From Tetracentron sinense (Eukaryota > Streptophyta > Magnoliopsida > Trochodendrales > Trochodendraceae), in assembly GCA_015143295.1 (NCBI GenBank), contig CM026551.1:49154034-49218033 (forward strand): DNA of 64,000 bases. The letters are read 5' to 3'. Numbering within the stretch: the first letter of the stretch is position 1; each line of letters begins with the position of its first letter. The translations under genes and the position numbers were made by a program. Below are positions 1 through 11,820 of this stretch, piece after piece. Under the pieces are notes generated by a model. It was given only the letters and a program-made list of their open reading frames with translations, made no database searches and was not told where the DNA came from.

Positions 1-1260
1 TACTATTCTCCCCTTGAAGAGGAACACCTAGCAAATGAGGATTGGAGTCGAAGAATGAAACATCCATAAAAACAAAACGCTTTCCAGTAATTGGGTCAAA
101 ACACTTGTACCATTTCTAAGTGAAGTAACCCCAAAAAAGATACTTCATGGACTTTGGGTCGTTTGGAGCGATTAGAACCCAATACATGAACAAAACAAAG
201 TACATCCAATGACTTTTAAAAAAAGTCAGAATATCGGATAATCAGGACATAACAACTGATATGGAGATTTGTATTCTAACACTTTGAATGGCATGCAGCT
301 AACAAGGTACGCTGTAGTGAGCACCACATGAGCCCAATATCTTTTCTAAGCTTTCATAGCCAGTAGAAGACTTTTTGCTACTTCAAGTGTCAATTTTTTT
401 GTTCAGTGCCTCCATTTTGTTGTGGAGTATAAATACAACTACTTTGATGGACCACACTATTGTCTTCGAAATAAGCTTCCAATTGGCCCTCCATGTATTC
501 ACAAACATTGTTGGATCTAAGGATTTTGATATTTCTGTCAAACTGGGTTCTCACCATCTTATGAAAAACACAGTTGATATTCGGGTACTTCATCCCTAGT
601 CTTCATAAGGTAAATCTATGTGTATCGTGTGCAATCATCCACAAATGTTATGAAATATCAGAAGCCAAATAATGACATAGTGGACAAAGTCCCCAAACAC
701 TAGAATGCACAATATTAAATGGAAATCAACTTCTTTTATTACTGGGAGGAATGGAAACATGCTAATGTTTCGCTAGTTCACACATTTCACATTGTAAACT
801 TAGCGAACTGACAGACTTAAACAAATGAGAAAATACAACTTTTATGAAGGAAAAGACAAATGACCAAACTAGTCATGTCAAAGCAAAATCTAGTCTTTAT
901 TGACACCCCATGGCTTATGATTACCTCCCTTGCCTCCTCTCTGAGGCTGAGTAATAAATGCTATTATTTGCAGCATTCTCTGGAGTCTGGAAGACTGACA
1001 ACATTGTACATGATGATCTTTCTGCTCTCCTCATCTTATACAAGGGCATATACCTGGCTTAGAGATGTGTTTACTTAGAATTGAACTTGTGATAATTCAA
1101 ACTTCAAAGTCTGAGTTGAGACCAACTAAGAACTCAAAGATCCCATTTTACTCCACAAGCTTACGATATTGTTTTGCATTAGCGATAACTGAAGGCTGAA
1201 AAATCTAATTATGGTCCAACTCTTCCCACATACCCAAAGTCGAGCAAAGTAACCCGCAAA
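1..1260 (-). pseudogene. Copia A gag-pol remnant
   Basis: Degraded Ty1/Copia polyprotein read on the minus strand. From about 1250 downward I see a gag piece (WEELD, then EFLVGLNSDFEV), a gag-pre-integrase zinc region near 780-830 (CEMCELAKH), an integrase core at 390-720 and, near 1-130, the post-integrase segment (GKRFVFMDVSFFDS). Integrase positions that should be Asp are changed: HSSVW for HSDVW and RSNN for SDNG, while QQNGGTEQKN keeps the Glu. Gag and zinc region are joined with much of gag C-terminus and protease missing. No LTR or primer site was found on either side, so the right boundary is approximate. It lies in the TPS1 intron downstream of the 3871-3988 exon and is non-functional. 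Confidence 0.8.
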
Positions 1261-2819
1261 GGTTTTATCATCCTTTCTAAACTAAGAGATCTCATGTTGT
1301 AGTTAATAAACCCTAGCAATGTTACGGGCCTGGGAATAGGTTTTGGTTGATAAACCCTAGTATGTCGCGACATGGCAATGAGATTTTTTGACTCACACTT
1401 GTCATATAAAACATTAGATAGACTGTGCTCTACTATTCTCTCATTGATGTGTCCTAATTTATCCTAACTGATTGAGAAGATTCCGAGTAATTTCTCTCAT
1501 CCAACTTGACAGTCAAAATTTGGAAATTATGATTCCTTGAAATAGCACTCATATAGTGGAATTCCATACTCTAATATTTTAAGAAGTCTATTCCATACCA
1601 CTGTTTTCAAAATTTTTACTGCTTTTGAGATAGTAAAACACCAAGGAAACGACTCCAAAGCTTTTCCACCACAACCAATTCCCAACTAGGGTGAAAGAGA
1701 GACTATTTATACAAATACAGTCCTCAAACACTGATTTGAAAGTCACTTTGGTAAACAACATGCTGCCCTAGAACAAAAAAATCCAAATAAGGGAAGAACA
1801 AATGGGGGCAGCAACTATGCAATACCTTTTTACTTGTAACTTTTCCAAATCGTTATAGAATGTTGAACCACTTGCTCCAAACATTCTAGAATTTAAATAT
1901 GGATCAAACAATGGTAGTTTGGCTAGCCAAAAACAACCCCAAAATTTAGGGCTCTATCCAAAACTCAAATATGAAGCAAAATAAAGGTTTTAGATAATAG
2001 GTTACCTCAATAGGGCTGGGCGGCAACTATAGAAGAACCCCAGTTTTATGGCTGAATTGATCAAAATCTCGAAATTTCCCTTGTTTAGCTTTCGGCCACT
2101 TATGGTTTTTAATCGTTTGAATCCAATACTCAATATCAACAAATAGCAATTAACAATCACTGATTCAGCATCAGCAAGCTATAAAGTAATAAGCCTTAAT
2201 CTTCAACTCAACATAAACTAACAAAGATTCGACTCATGACATATATATAGATGGCCAAAATTTACTTCCCATTCCTAGTCTAATCCAACTTAGATTTCCT
2301 AATAATATTGGCTCTTATTATCTTAATAATATAAAGAGAATATTTGACTTTTAAACCAAACAGAGATCTAATAGAATAAAAAACTTCTAATTTAAAGTAA
2401 AACACTCTACTGATGAACTTTGACTTAAGCCCAACCCAACAGGAAACAACTAACTAAAGTATTAAAGTAAATCTCGACCATTCAAGAAGCTGACCCATTA
2501 GGGGATATAAAGCCAACCCCTACGGCCCTTTGTGGGTCCAGGTAGGGCCCACAATAGGAAAACCCCTATTTTTTTAGGTTTCCTCTCTATGGAATTCAGC
2601 TCCTACATCAACCAAGGATCCAAAATGTCAAGGTAGATCCTCGCCACATTGGGGAGAAAGTGACGTATAGGGACCCACCAAAAAAGGCAACAATTAGGGA
2701 GATATGCACCCTTTTAGTTCTAATGATCAAATACAAGATTTATACTGACAATTAATCCTGGATGACTTTGAGACATTTTAAACAAACGGTTCATGATCAA
2801 CACCTATACACCTCAAAAG
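1261..2819. other. TPS1 intron, no recognised feature
   Basis: AT-rich noncoding sequence with no open frame I recognise. It could contain leader or LTR sequence of Copia A, but I saw neither a tRNA-Met primer site nor a second LTR copy. Confidence 0.5.
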
Positions 2820-3696
2820 CAGTGCTGTCAAACTGTCTAGGCGATCCTAGGAGCTGGACCCCCTGAGGACCTGAGGTGCCAAGGCAGTTGCCAGATGAAC
2901 ACCCTGGTTAGCCCAATAATCTCATCACAACCCCATTTGATCACACACCTTCTATATGGATTACAGATGTTAGATGATTGTGATCATCCCCAGCAATGTG
3001 TCATCCTTATCTAGCTCATGTTTAGCACATGTGAAAAAGGAGATTAAGAATAATTTTCTTAAGTAAATCAAACATTGCCTATTGACCATCCAATGTGACA
3101 GTGGCATCAAACCACTCATTATTAGCGACATGTACTCTGACAACCTCTCATATTCAATTATAAAACACAACTTAACACAACAACAAAGTGCCTTCTCTCT
3201 TCCTCATCTTTTTTGAACTGAGACAACACCTTTTTCTCTCTCTACAAAATTCAAGGAAGGATGCTGAATTGTGAACTTAGCAAATACTAAAATGAAGGAA
3301 ACAATAGAAATTCAGATTTTCTACAGAACTTATGGCAATGGAACAACCAAAGTTCTCATCATTGAAAACATAAACCAGAGAGAGAGAAAAAGAGATCTTC
3401 TTCTCTATCTCCTTTTTCTTTAGAGATCATTTTTGGTCTCTAGTCTGAGTCAAATTTTGCAAGGGCTTGCCTTAGAATGGAAAGAAAAAAAGTTAGTACG
3501 ATATGTCTTTTGGGCCTAAAGGCCAAATAACCCTAGGAGGGCTTAAAGTCGGCTTTAGAGGGTTTTGGGGGGCTTTAGGACCCATTTTAGATAAATGGAC
3601 CATCTAGGCGGGTAGTCGCCTGGACCCAGTGGAGCGCCTAAGTGCCCTCCTCAAGTGATTGAGGCATCGCCTATAATAACCATTTTCAATAGTATG
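2820..3696. mobile_element. possible hAT-like nonautonomous element
   Basis: The left side starts CAGTGCTGTCAAACTG followed by CTAGGCGATCCTAGG. The right side, read in reverse, has CATACTATTGAAAATGG followed by TATAGGCGATGCC. Weak inverted ends plus GGCG/TAGGCG subterminal repeats resemble other hAT-type elements in this window. I could not find matching 8-bp flanks, so the borders are tentative. No coding capacity. Confidence 0.35.
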
Positions 3697-3870
3697 AAGT
3701 TGTTAGTCATTGCTCCTTCCATGTTCTTTCATTATTCACAAAGCAGATAATTAATGAACGAATCAAGGGAGAAATGCCCATAGGGAAGTTTGAACAATAT
3801 TCATTTTTAAATAAATTTTTATAAAGAATAAAGCTGGAAGTTAAGTTTCCATCAGTGAAAGCGAGCATAC

Positions 3871-3988
3871 CAGTATGAGCAATCGATTCCTAGACTGCAA
3901 ATAACGTTCAACTGCAACTTTGTCTGGAAGAAAAGGAGGGACTTGTCTTGTCCTTAGTTGAGCTTCGACAACGGTAACATTCAGTTCA
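3871..3988 (-). CDS. TPS1: TPS1 exon (fifth visible; linker after the synthase domain)
   Basis: Exon of 118 nt encoding 39 full codons of class I trehalose-6-phosphate synthase, from the end of the glycosyltransferase domain toward the phosphatase-like domain (ELNVTVVEAQ ... RNRLLIL). The acceptor reads CATATAG and the donor GTATGC on the minus strand. The first base completes the AGT Ser codon begun by AG at the end of the 25268-25455 exon, 21.3 kb upstream, and the last codon is complete, so phase is kept. The residues match class I plant TPS1 and not class II TPS. The next exon downstream is not in the window. No stop or frameshift is seen. Confidence 0.93.
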
Positions 3989-4419
3989 CTATATGTAAAA
4001 ATAGAAATAGCATGAATTATGAAGAAATTGTCCAAATGCTTTAGATAATAAGCAAAAGAAGTTAATTAGCTTATCTTAAATGGAATAACAGGTGACTTAT
4101 ATTTTATCTTCTCATTTTATAGTTCAACTTAAAAACTTGAATGTGTTCATAATATTCCATATTCAGAGCAATGCTTTTGGTTGAAACTTGGGACTTCTTA
4201 TCTTGTTAGCAATCTGATGTCCTTAACAAGAAAAAAAAAGACCTACATAAGATTTATTTTTTTTTGAAAGGTATGTGTAAGTTTATTACAAAAAAGAGAA
4301 AAAAAATAAAACAATGAATGTATAAAGAAAGGGTGAAGAGAATTCCCACCACAAAAATAAAAAGAAAGACAACAAAGAACAAAACGTTATAGATCTACAT
4401 CCCTCTCCTTAAAGACAAC

Positions 4420-4508
4420 ATTAGCCCCTTGTTGCTCCTGATGAACTGAATGGTATCAATTATGTTGCTCCTATTGAAACTACTACTAAGAAGGACTTAC
4501 AGGTTTAT
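4420..4508 (+). pseudogene. Copia B post-integrase linker, left fragment
   Basis: The frame ending APIETTTKKDLQVY at 4508 continues directly into TRHEKEGTTVLQ at 16113 once the intervening solo LTR and one copy of its TTTAT duplication are removed. Such a Pro/Thr/Lys-rich stretch sits between integrase and reverse transcriptase in Copia elements. The part upstream of about 4420 is not recognisably Copia, so this copy is truncated on the left. Confidence 0.7.
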
Positions 4509-6112
4509 TGTAGCGATTCTGAAATTCCTTATTTTATGCAAGGGGTATTTTCATAATTCCTTGTCCTAGGGGTAATTTAGTAAATGCCTTTGTGTATTGT
4601 TTGGTCATGAGAAGTTAATAACCTTGGGTGAAATAATTTAAAATGGGAATAAAAACTATGGGTTTAACATTGGGTTGTAACCAAAGACCTTCAGTAAGGG
4701 GTATTTGGGTAAAAACACTTATATGGGTTTTAGTATAAAAAGATAAGAATAACCTAATCTCTCATTTAGTTTGAACAACCTAATCAAGAGTGAAAGTTTG
4801 GGAGGGTTTGGATCTTGAAGGAGGCTTGAAGGGTGAAATTTTAGGCTCAAGAATCGGAGTTCTTGCTCAAGGGAGCTCAAGATCTTGAAGCAAAACCCAT
4901 TTGGGTTTTTCCATCTTCTTGAAACCCTAAAACTTGAGGGTTGAGGCAAGTGAAGACCCCTCTTGTTCATTCAATTCATTGTAAAATAGTATTTATTGTT
5001 GTATTGATGTATTAAATGTTCATAAATGATCTAGGTTTAGTCTTTATTGTTGTATTGATGTATTAAATGTTCATAAATGATCAAGGATGAATCAAAATGG
5101 ATTGGGGAAATTTAGGAACTCTTCCTTTTCTTGAAGACCTAGATTTCTAGGATTGAAACATATACATCAAATCATAAATTCTTAATTCCATGTTCTAGGA
5201 GTGTTTTAATGTTAAAAATAGGTGTATGGATGCTTAGAATTGGAGTATAGAAGAAGGGGATGAAAGTTGGAGGTTTGGGAACTTGAAAAACTGGGGATTT
5301 CTGCAAGATCGCGAGGGGCGATCGATCACCGGTCACTTTTTTTGAGAAATCGCAGGTACTCCTGCGATTGATCATGAGTGGTAGAAACTACAATGCTTAA
5401 GATCCCCTTGGAACTTAGAAACTATGCATACTAGGTCCCTTCTATTATAATGGTACATCTCCTTATCTATTAAATTGTTATTCATGCTTAACTTTATTTC
5501 ATTATCCTGTCACCATCTCTTATCTGTGTTACTTCTTATGATGATCAATTGTCGTGCATGCTTGAGTGAATTCTTAAATTACAAAGACCTACCCAGCTCG
5601 TTAGATCCCTCTTGCTATGGCAATATAGGACGCTATAGAATTATAGCGGGGAGGATATAACAAGCTTACCTTGGTTAAATAACTGGAGTTGAGATTAGCC
5701 CCGCTATGTGTGGTATGGGACGCCATAACAAGGAAGATATAACCCATTTATTTCTGCTACCCTATTATAATTGTTAGATTATAGGCGACTTAACCGGGAT
5801 GGACGGTGTACGATTACATCTGGCTCCTTGAGGTCTGCCGAGGACCACCAAAAGTAGGAACATGTGTGTGACTCCATTGGTATCATTGAGGTCTGCAAAG
5901 ACTGCTACCAAAAGTAGGAACAAATGTGAGATCTGAAATCATGTCGTCAGGGGCCGCCTGTTATGGACCAAGTAATTTAATTGAAGAAAAATGAATTGAC
6001 TTGTGTGATCATTGATTGCATATTGAGTAATAATGACGTATGATTGCATGTGTTGCATGTGTTATATGTGTACATTTTCTGAGCTTTGTGCTCACACTTG
6101 CTATGTTGGGAG
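4509..6112 (+). repeat. Solo LTR A, left part (probably Ty3/Gypsy)
   Basis: Starts TGTAGCGATTCTG and, after interruption by Copia C, ends GGGCGTGACA at 16107. Flanks are TTTAT at 4504-4508 and TTTAT at 16108-16112, a perfect 5-bp target duplication. Rejoined length is about 1.87 kb with no internal genes, so this is a solo LTR left by LTR-LTR recombination. A TATAAAAA box at 4734-4741 suggests plus-strand transcription. Long size and end sequences shared with the LTRs at 30906 and 60377 suggest a Gypsy (Tekay/Del-like) element; that class is inference, since no pol is present. A 40-bp unit is repeated at 4992-5031 and 5043-5082. Confidence 0.85.
4992..5082. repeat. Direct repeat within LTR A
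   Basis: Two identical 40-bp copies (4992-5031, 5043-5082) separated by 11 bp; a local duplication inside the LTR just downstream of its presumed transcription start. Confidence 0.85.
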
Positions 6113-6339
6113 TGTTAGCGTAATCAAAGGAAACACCAATATGGTAGTTTTTCTTTGTTACGATTCCATGCTTATCCAGCCAACTGTAGTACACTCATAC
6201 AGAATCCCCATCCAGCATTCCTTTTGTATAAGAGTCCTCTTTGTATAGAACTCATTGTACATTGAAATCCAATATTAATATAGACATACTCAATGGGATA
6301 AGCAGTGAGCTATCCTAAACTCAATCTCAGTTTATTATA
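6113..6339 (+). repeat. Copia C 5' LTR
   Basis: 227 bp, starting TGTTAGCG and ending TTTATTATA, directly followed by the primer site. The end is TA rather than the usual CA in both LTR copies. GTATAAGAG near 6226 may be a TATA region. Confidence 0.92.
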
Positions 6340-6351
6340 TGGTATCAGAGC
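6340..6351 (+). promoter_or_regulatory. Copia C primer-binding site
   Basis: TGGTATCAGAGC, complementary to the 3' end of initiator methionine tRNA, immediately after the 5' LTR. This is where minus-strand DNA synthesis starts in most plant Copia elements. Confidence 0.92.
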
Positions 6352-6370
6352 CTCTCCAAAATATTCCAAT

Positions 6371-7280
6371 GACGTCTTCTTCGTCCAATGCTGTTTTTCC
6401 AACCTTGAGCATCTCAAACATTCAGAATTTTGTGACCACCAGATTAGATGGCACAAACTACCTCCTTTGGCATGGTCAATTAGAGCCAATTCTCTCTCAG
6501 TTGATTTAATGGGGTTTGTTGATGGAACAATTCCTCCACCCTCTCAGTTTATTGAAGGAAAGTCAGATGAGGTGCTGCCCGATCCAGAATTTCATCAATG
6601 GAGAAAAACTGACAAATACATAGTCAGCATCCTTAACCCCACCTTGACGACTGGCGTTTTAGCCCAAACAGTTGGGCTCTCCACATCTCGGGAAATCTGG
6701 GAATCCCTCGCAACCACGTTTTCACAACAATCACAGGCTCAGGTAATGCAGTAGAAATTACAACTACAAACCCTCAAGAAGGGTCACTTCCCATCACCGA
6801 ATATCTCAATCGTCTAAAGACGATTGCCGATTATCTTGCTGCAATCAAACAGCCAGTTAATGACCAAGATTTGGTCCTTCATGCTCTTGGAGAGTTGGAG
6901 GTCTTGGACCTGAGCATGAATCATTTGTCACTGCAATCACTAGTCGAATCGAGCCCGTTACTTTCCATGAACTTCGCTCTCAACTTCTGAATCATGAGCA
7001 ACGACTTGCTCAAATGAATGTTTCTACTGTTGAGCCAACTACAGCTCTATTACAGAAAATCAGAAACCATCTAGTTTCAATCATCCTCAAGGACGCTGTG
7101 GTAGGCGTGGACGTGGTCGAGGACAGCAATACCATCAATCCAAGTCCATTCCCAAGTTTCATGATCCATGTCAAATCTGTGGTAAGCAAGGACACGTCGC
7201 CTCACAGTGCTATCTTAGATACAAAGAGCACCTACAACATCCAAGTCATCAGTCATTTGCGGCAATGCACCGCTTAAAAA
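6371..7280 (+). pseudogene. Copia C gag
   Basis: Capsid region of the Copia polyprotein. The natural start is the ATG at 6371 (MTSSSSNAVFPTL, then TRLDGTNYLLWHGQLEP); a frameshift near 6495 moves the frame to VDLMGFVDGTIPPP. A stop lies at 6752. A CCHC zinc knuckle CQICGKQGHVASQC (CX2CX4HX4C) is at 7169-7210 and would bind the element RNA. Domain order and sequence are typical of plant Copia gag. Two or more frameshifts and stops make it a pseudogene. Confidence 0.85.
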
Positions 7281-8480
7281 CCTCATGATCTAGATTGGTA
7301 TCCAGATACAAGAGCTACCAGTCACATCACAAGTGATCCTGCAAATCTCCTCCATCCTACAGAATATCAAGGCACTAATTCTGTCATGGTAGGAAATGGT
7401 CAAGCTCTACCTATTTCACATATTGGTAAATCCTTCTTAAATACACCTACAAGTTCATTATTTCTTGATGATATTCTTCTTGTTCCTCAAATAAAGAAGA
7501 ATTTACTTTCTGTGGGAAGATTTACTAAAGATAATGATTGCTTCTTTACATTCTATCCTTGGGGCTTCGAACTAAAGGACATTCGAACAGGGAAGGTGCT
7601 CTTGGCAGGACCAATTAGAGGCGATCTCTACCCCATTTCGCAAGGCAAGTTGCAAGCAAAGACGGTCCTTCTTAGCTCTACCACTTCATTGGAAACTTGG
7701 CACAATCGGTTGGGTCATCCACATTCTTCAGTTCTCTCCTTTTTGATTAAGAATAATAATCTTAGATCAGTGTCCAACAATACTCTCAAAAGTTTCCATT
7801 GTGAGGATTGCCTTTTATATAAGAGTAGACGTTTACCTTTTAATTTAGTTGACCATGATTTTTCTGGTTCTTTGGACTTGATTCACAGTGATGTATGGGT
7901 GCCATCACCTGAACTTTCAATTAGTGGTTTCCGCTACTATGTTATTTTCATTGATGATCACTCTCGATTTACTTGGCTCTATCCCATGCGCCACAAATCT
8001 GAGTTGTTTTTATGCTTCAAAAATTTTCAAGCACTGGTTGAGACTTTATTCTCTCGGAAAATCAAACGGCTACAAAGTGATGGAGGGGGTGAGTTTTGCA
8101 ACAAATCATTTTCGGACTATCTTCGACAACATGGCATACTCCATCGAATTTCTTGCCCTCATACTCCCGAACAAAATGGTATTTCAGAACGTAAACATCG
8201 TCATATTTTTGAAACCGGAAATGCTTTAATGCATCATAGTGGTTTACTGAAGAAGTTTTGGATTGAAGCCTTTGCACATGCTGTTTTTCTGATCTATTGC
8301 CAACATCAGTGTCACCATGGTCCTCACCTTATGAGCGCTTGTTTGGAAAGCTGCCGAACTACTCCACTCTTCGCACCTTTGGATGTGCCTGCTACCCATT
8401 TCTCGGAGATTATCGTGCCAACAAGCTTTCTGCCAAGTCCATTTGCTGTATTTTTCTAGGTGTTAGTAACTCACATAAAG
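7281..8480 (+). pseudogene. Copia C protease and integrase
   Basis: One open frame from 7281 to 8459. It begins with the aspartic protease (DWYPDTRATSHIT), where the usual D-S/T-G-A motif has Arg for Gly. Then come the gag-pre-integrase zinc region (WHNRLGHPHS ... CEDCLLYKS, about 7700-7830) and an integrase core with all three catalytic acids visible: HSDVW near 7890, QSDGGGEF near 8080 and EQNGISERKHR near 8175. A frameshift near 8297 moves the frame to LRTFGCACYPFLGDYR. The linker to 9190 is Pro/Ser/Thr-rich with a further shift near 8480. Confidence 0.9.
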
Positions 8481-9079
8481 GATGATCCCCGCTCCGGCAG
8501 ACTATACATCTCTCGCCATGTGCGATTTATTGAGCATTCTTTTCCTTATTCTCATTACAGGACCTCAGAACCACCTTCTGCTTCACCAATGGCAACTTTA
8601 CCCAGCACTCTACCTCACTTTGATACATCAAAACACCCCCCAAATGCATCCAGCTCCTTGTCAACCTTGGCTGGGTCTCCGCCACCACCAGCATCACGCC
8701 TGCCTGCCTTGCATGAGCCTCGGTCACCAGCAGCAGCTGTATCCAACATGAGTTTGGATGTTCATCGTTTGCCACCAGATTTGGTTCATTTTCCTCCCAG
8801 TTCAGCTGTACTATCTTCACCACATTGTCCTAATGCAGCACCTGCGTCTTCTGCTACTCAGTTTTCAGCCGACCAGCCAATTGCAGAATCTGCACCTATG
8901 TCTCAAGCAGTCAATCCAACTGCAACCACTAATATTGTTGCCTTTCCAGACGCCACCAGCACACATGAAAATCAGTTGTCGCCACCTGCTCTCATTGTGG
9001 ATGAATTTGCCACACATCCCGCTGTCAACACACATCCCATGGCTACCCGGTCTAAAACAAGCACTCTTCAACCTCGTGC

Positions 9080-10351
9080 TTGGACAGCTTCAAAGCATCT
9101 CCCGTTGCACTTCTCTCATGTCTTCAGCAAGAAATTCCGGAACCTACCTGCTACACACAAGCACCCAAGGACCCTAAATGGCGAGCGGCAATGCTAGATG
9201 AATTTGATGCTTTAGTGCAAAATCAAACTTGGTCCTTAGTCCCATTCCAACCTCACATTAACTTAGTGGGTTGCAAATGGGTTTACAAAATCAAGAAGCA
9301 TGTAGCTGGTACAGTTGAACATTATAAGGTGCGTCTTGTAGCCAAGGGATATTCTCAACAAGAAGGGATAGATTTTGATGAAACCTTCTCTCCAGTGGTT
9401 AAACCCATTACTATAAGGTTGATCCTCTCCATTGCTGTCACTTATAAGTGGCCAATTCGCCAATTAGACATCAAGAATGCTTTCCTGCACACATTCTGCA
9501 TGAGGATGTCTACATGGCGCAACCTCCTTGTTTCAAGTCTACGGATCAGCTCCATCATGTGTGCAAATTACATAAGGCTCTATACGGATTGAAACAAGCT
9601 CCTCGAGCTTGGTTTCATCAGTTCAGCTCCTTTCTTTTCCAATTTGGCTTCAAAAGAAGTTGTTCAGACTCTTCTATGTTCATCTAAAAAGGAAACCGAG
9701 GCACTCTAATTTTATTACTCTATGTGGACGACATTCTTCTTACTGGACATAGCGATGAGCTTCTTCACTCTTTCATTCATCACCTCAAGTCTACATGTTC
9801 TATGACAGATCTCGGTGAATTACATTATTTTCTTGGCATGGAAGTCCACTGGAGCTCTTCTGAACTCCAGCTCACTCAGAAGAAATATGCCCTCACTCTT
9901 CTTGAGAAAACTAACATGGTTGGTGCTCAACCTTGCTCCACACTTGTGCCCAGTGGCGCCAAATTATCTCTTAAAGATGGTGATCCTCTTCCTGATCCCA
10001 CCCTTTATCGACAGATTGCCGGTGCCTAGCAATACCTAACACTTATTCGTCCGGACATCACCTACACTGTAAATCAAGTTCGTCAATTCATGCACCAACC
10101 AACCTTGACTAATTTTGCTGCTATCAAATGGATTTTACGGTATGTTAAAGGCACGATTGAACATGGATTATCATTTCAGCCATGTTCTTCCATCACTCTC
10201 TCTGGTTATTCTGATGCGGATTGGGCCGCATGTCCAGACAATTGCCGATCTACCACAGGCTTCTGTGTTTATCTTGGACCAAATCTAATTTCGTGGGGGA
10301 CCAAGAAGCAACTAACAGTCTCTCGATCTAGTTTAGAAGCAGAATATCGAA
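9080..10351 (+). pseudogene. Copia C reverse transcriptase and RNase H, 5' part
   Basis: RT begins PKWRAAMLDEFDALVQNQTW; a frameshift near 9490 leads to [10 protein letters not shown], and in-frame stops lie at 9685 and 10027. The catalytic box YVDD is intact near 9721. RNase H follows (GYSDADWAACPDN near 10205, then SRSSLEAEYR) and is cut at 10351 by the hAT insertion. It resumes at 15288. RT would copy element RNA into DNA in the virus-like particle; this copy cannot make a full protein. Confidence 0.92.
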
Positions 10352-10904
10352 CATGGTTTTAAAAAACGCCGAAACCGTTACGTAACGGTTTCGGTGAACA
10401 CTGATACCCGTTACCGTGACGCTGCACACATTTTCCCGTACAGCTACCGTAACGGCCGCTACTGTTACATAACGGGCGTTACACTCGTTACGTAACAGTA
10501 ACGGCGAGAATCTGCTTTTGCCTTTTGCAAGTTTTTTTTTTCTTTTTGCAGGTTTGCAGTTGCTTTTTGGCTTTTGCAGGTTTTGAGACTTTGAGTTGGT
10601 GACTCGTGACTCTACTCTTCTACACTCTTCTCTCTCATTTCATTTTCTCTCTATCTCCGAGTCTTATAAATTATAAACCCTCTCAGTCTCTCACAACATA
10701 ATCCTTCATTCCCTCAAGTAAAGACTGAAGACTTGAAGAATGAAGACTCCCGTAGAATGGTAGAAGAGGAGCTCCAGTACTCCCTCCTTGCACCGTCGCC
10801 GTCTTTCTTTGTCACAGAGCTAGGCTCTTGGTCTTGGCTACCCCTTTTCTCTCAATTTCTCGTATTCGCCTATTCGGTATTTCTCTCTCTATTTTATTTG
10901 GAAT

Positions 10905-11780
10905 ACCAAATGCTAGTATTAATTATTAAATGTTACTATTTTTTTCGGAATATTATTAAATGATAGAAATTAGAATATGTTAGTATTTTTTTCGAATATT
11001 ATTAAATGTTAGAATATGTTAGTTTATTTTGGAATATTATGAAAAAATGTTAGTATTTTTTCGGAATATTATTAAATGTTAGAATATGTTAGTATTTTTT
11101 TTGGAATATTATTAAATGTTAAAATATGTTATTAAATGTTAGAATATGTTAGTTTATTTTGGAATATTATTCGAAAATGTTAGTATTTTTTTCAGAATAT
11201 TATTAAATGTTACAATATGTTATTAAATCATTAAATGTTAAAATATGTTATTAAATCATTAAATGTTAGAATATGTTAGTTTATGTTGGAATATTATTAA
11301 ATGTTAGAAAATGTCAGTAATTTTTTTCGGAATATTACTAAATGTTAGAAAATGTTAGTAGTTTTTTTCGGAACATTATTAAATGTATTATTAAATGTTA
11401 CAATATGTTATTAAATATTAGAATATGTTAGTTTATTTTGAAATATTATTAAATGTTAGAAAATGTTAATATTTTTTTCGGGATATTATTAAATGTTACA
11501 ATATGTTAGTATTTTTTTTTGGAATATAATTAAATGTTAGAATATGTTAGTTTATTTTGGAATATTATTAAATGTTAAAAAATGTTAGTATTTTTTTCAG
11601 AATATTATTAAATATTACAATATGTTAGTATTTTTTTTGGGATATTATTAAATGTTTGAGTATGTTATTATTTTTTTCGGAATATTATTAAATGTTAGTA
11701 TTTTTTTTGGAATATTATTAAATGTAAGAATATGTTAGTATTTTTTTTTGGAATATTATTAAATGTTAGTATTTTTTGCA
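10905..11780. repeat. AT-rich tandem array in hAT leader
   Basis: About 20 degenerate copies of a roughly 38-45-bp unit containing ATTATTAAATGTTAGAA and a T-run with TTTCGGAATA. It ends about 40 bp upstream of the transposase start codon, so it may be a leader or first intron of the transposase gene. Unit length and number are estimates by eye. Confidence 0.85.
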
Positions 11781-11820
11781 ATTAAGGTATTCTTAGAATA
11801 CTTATTGAATACTTGACAAT

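Noticed and set aside
1..3870. The next downstream TPS1 exon (after RNRLLIL)
   Set aside because: No minus-strand match to the expected continuation; the sequence is Copia A remnant and noncoding DNA.
5744..5753. A possible TTTAT-flanked end of LTR A near 5744
   Set aside because: A CA before TTTAT occurs there by chance; the LTR-typical end GGGCGTGACA followed by TTTAT at 16098-16112 fits better and restores the Copia B frame.
10905..11780. Satellite or centromeric repeat
   Set aside because: The array is confined to the leader of one hAT element and is under 1 kb.
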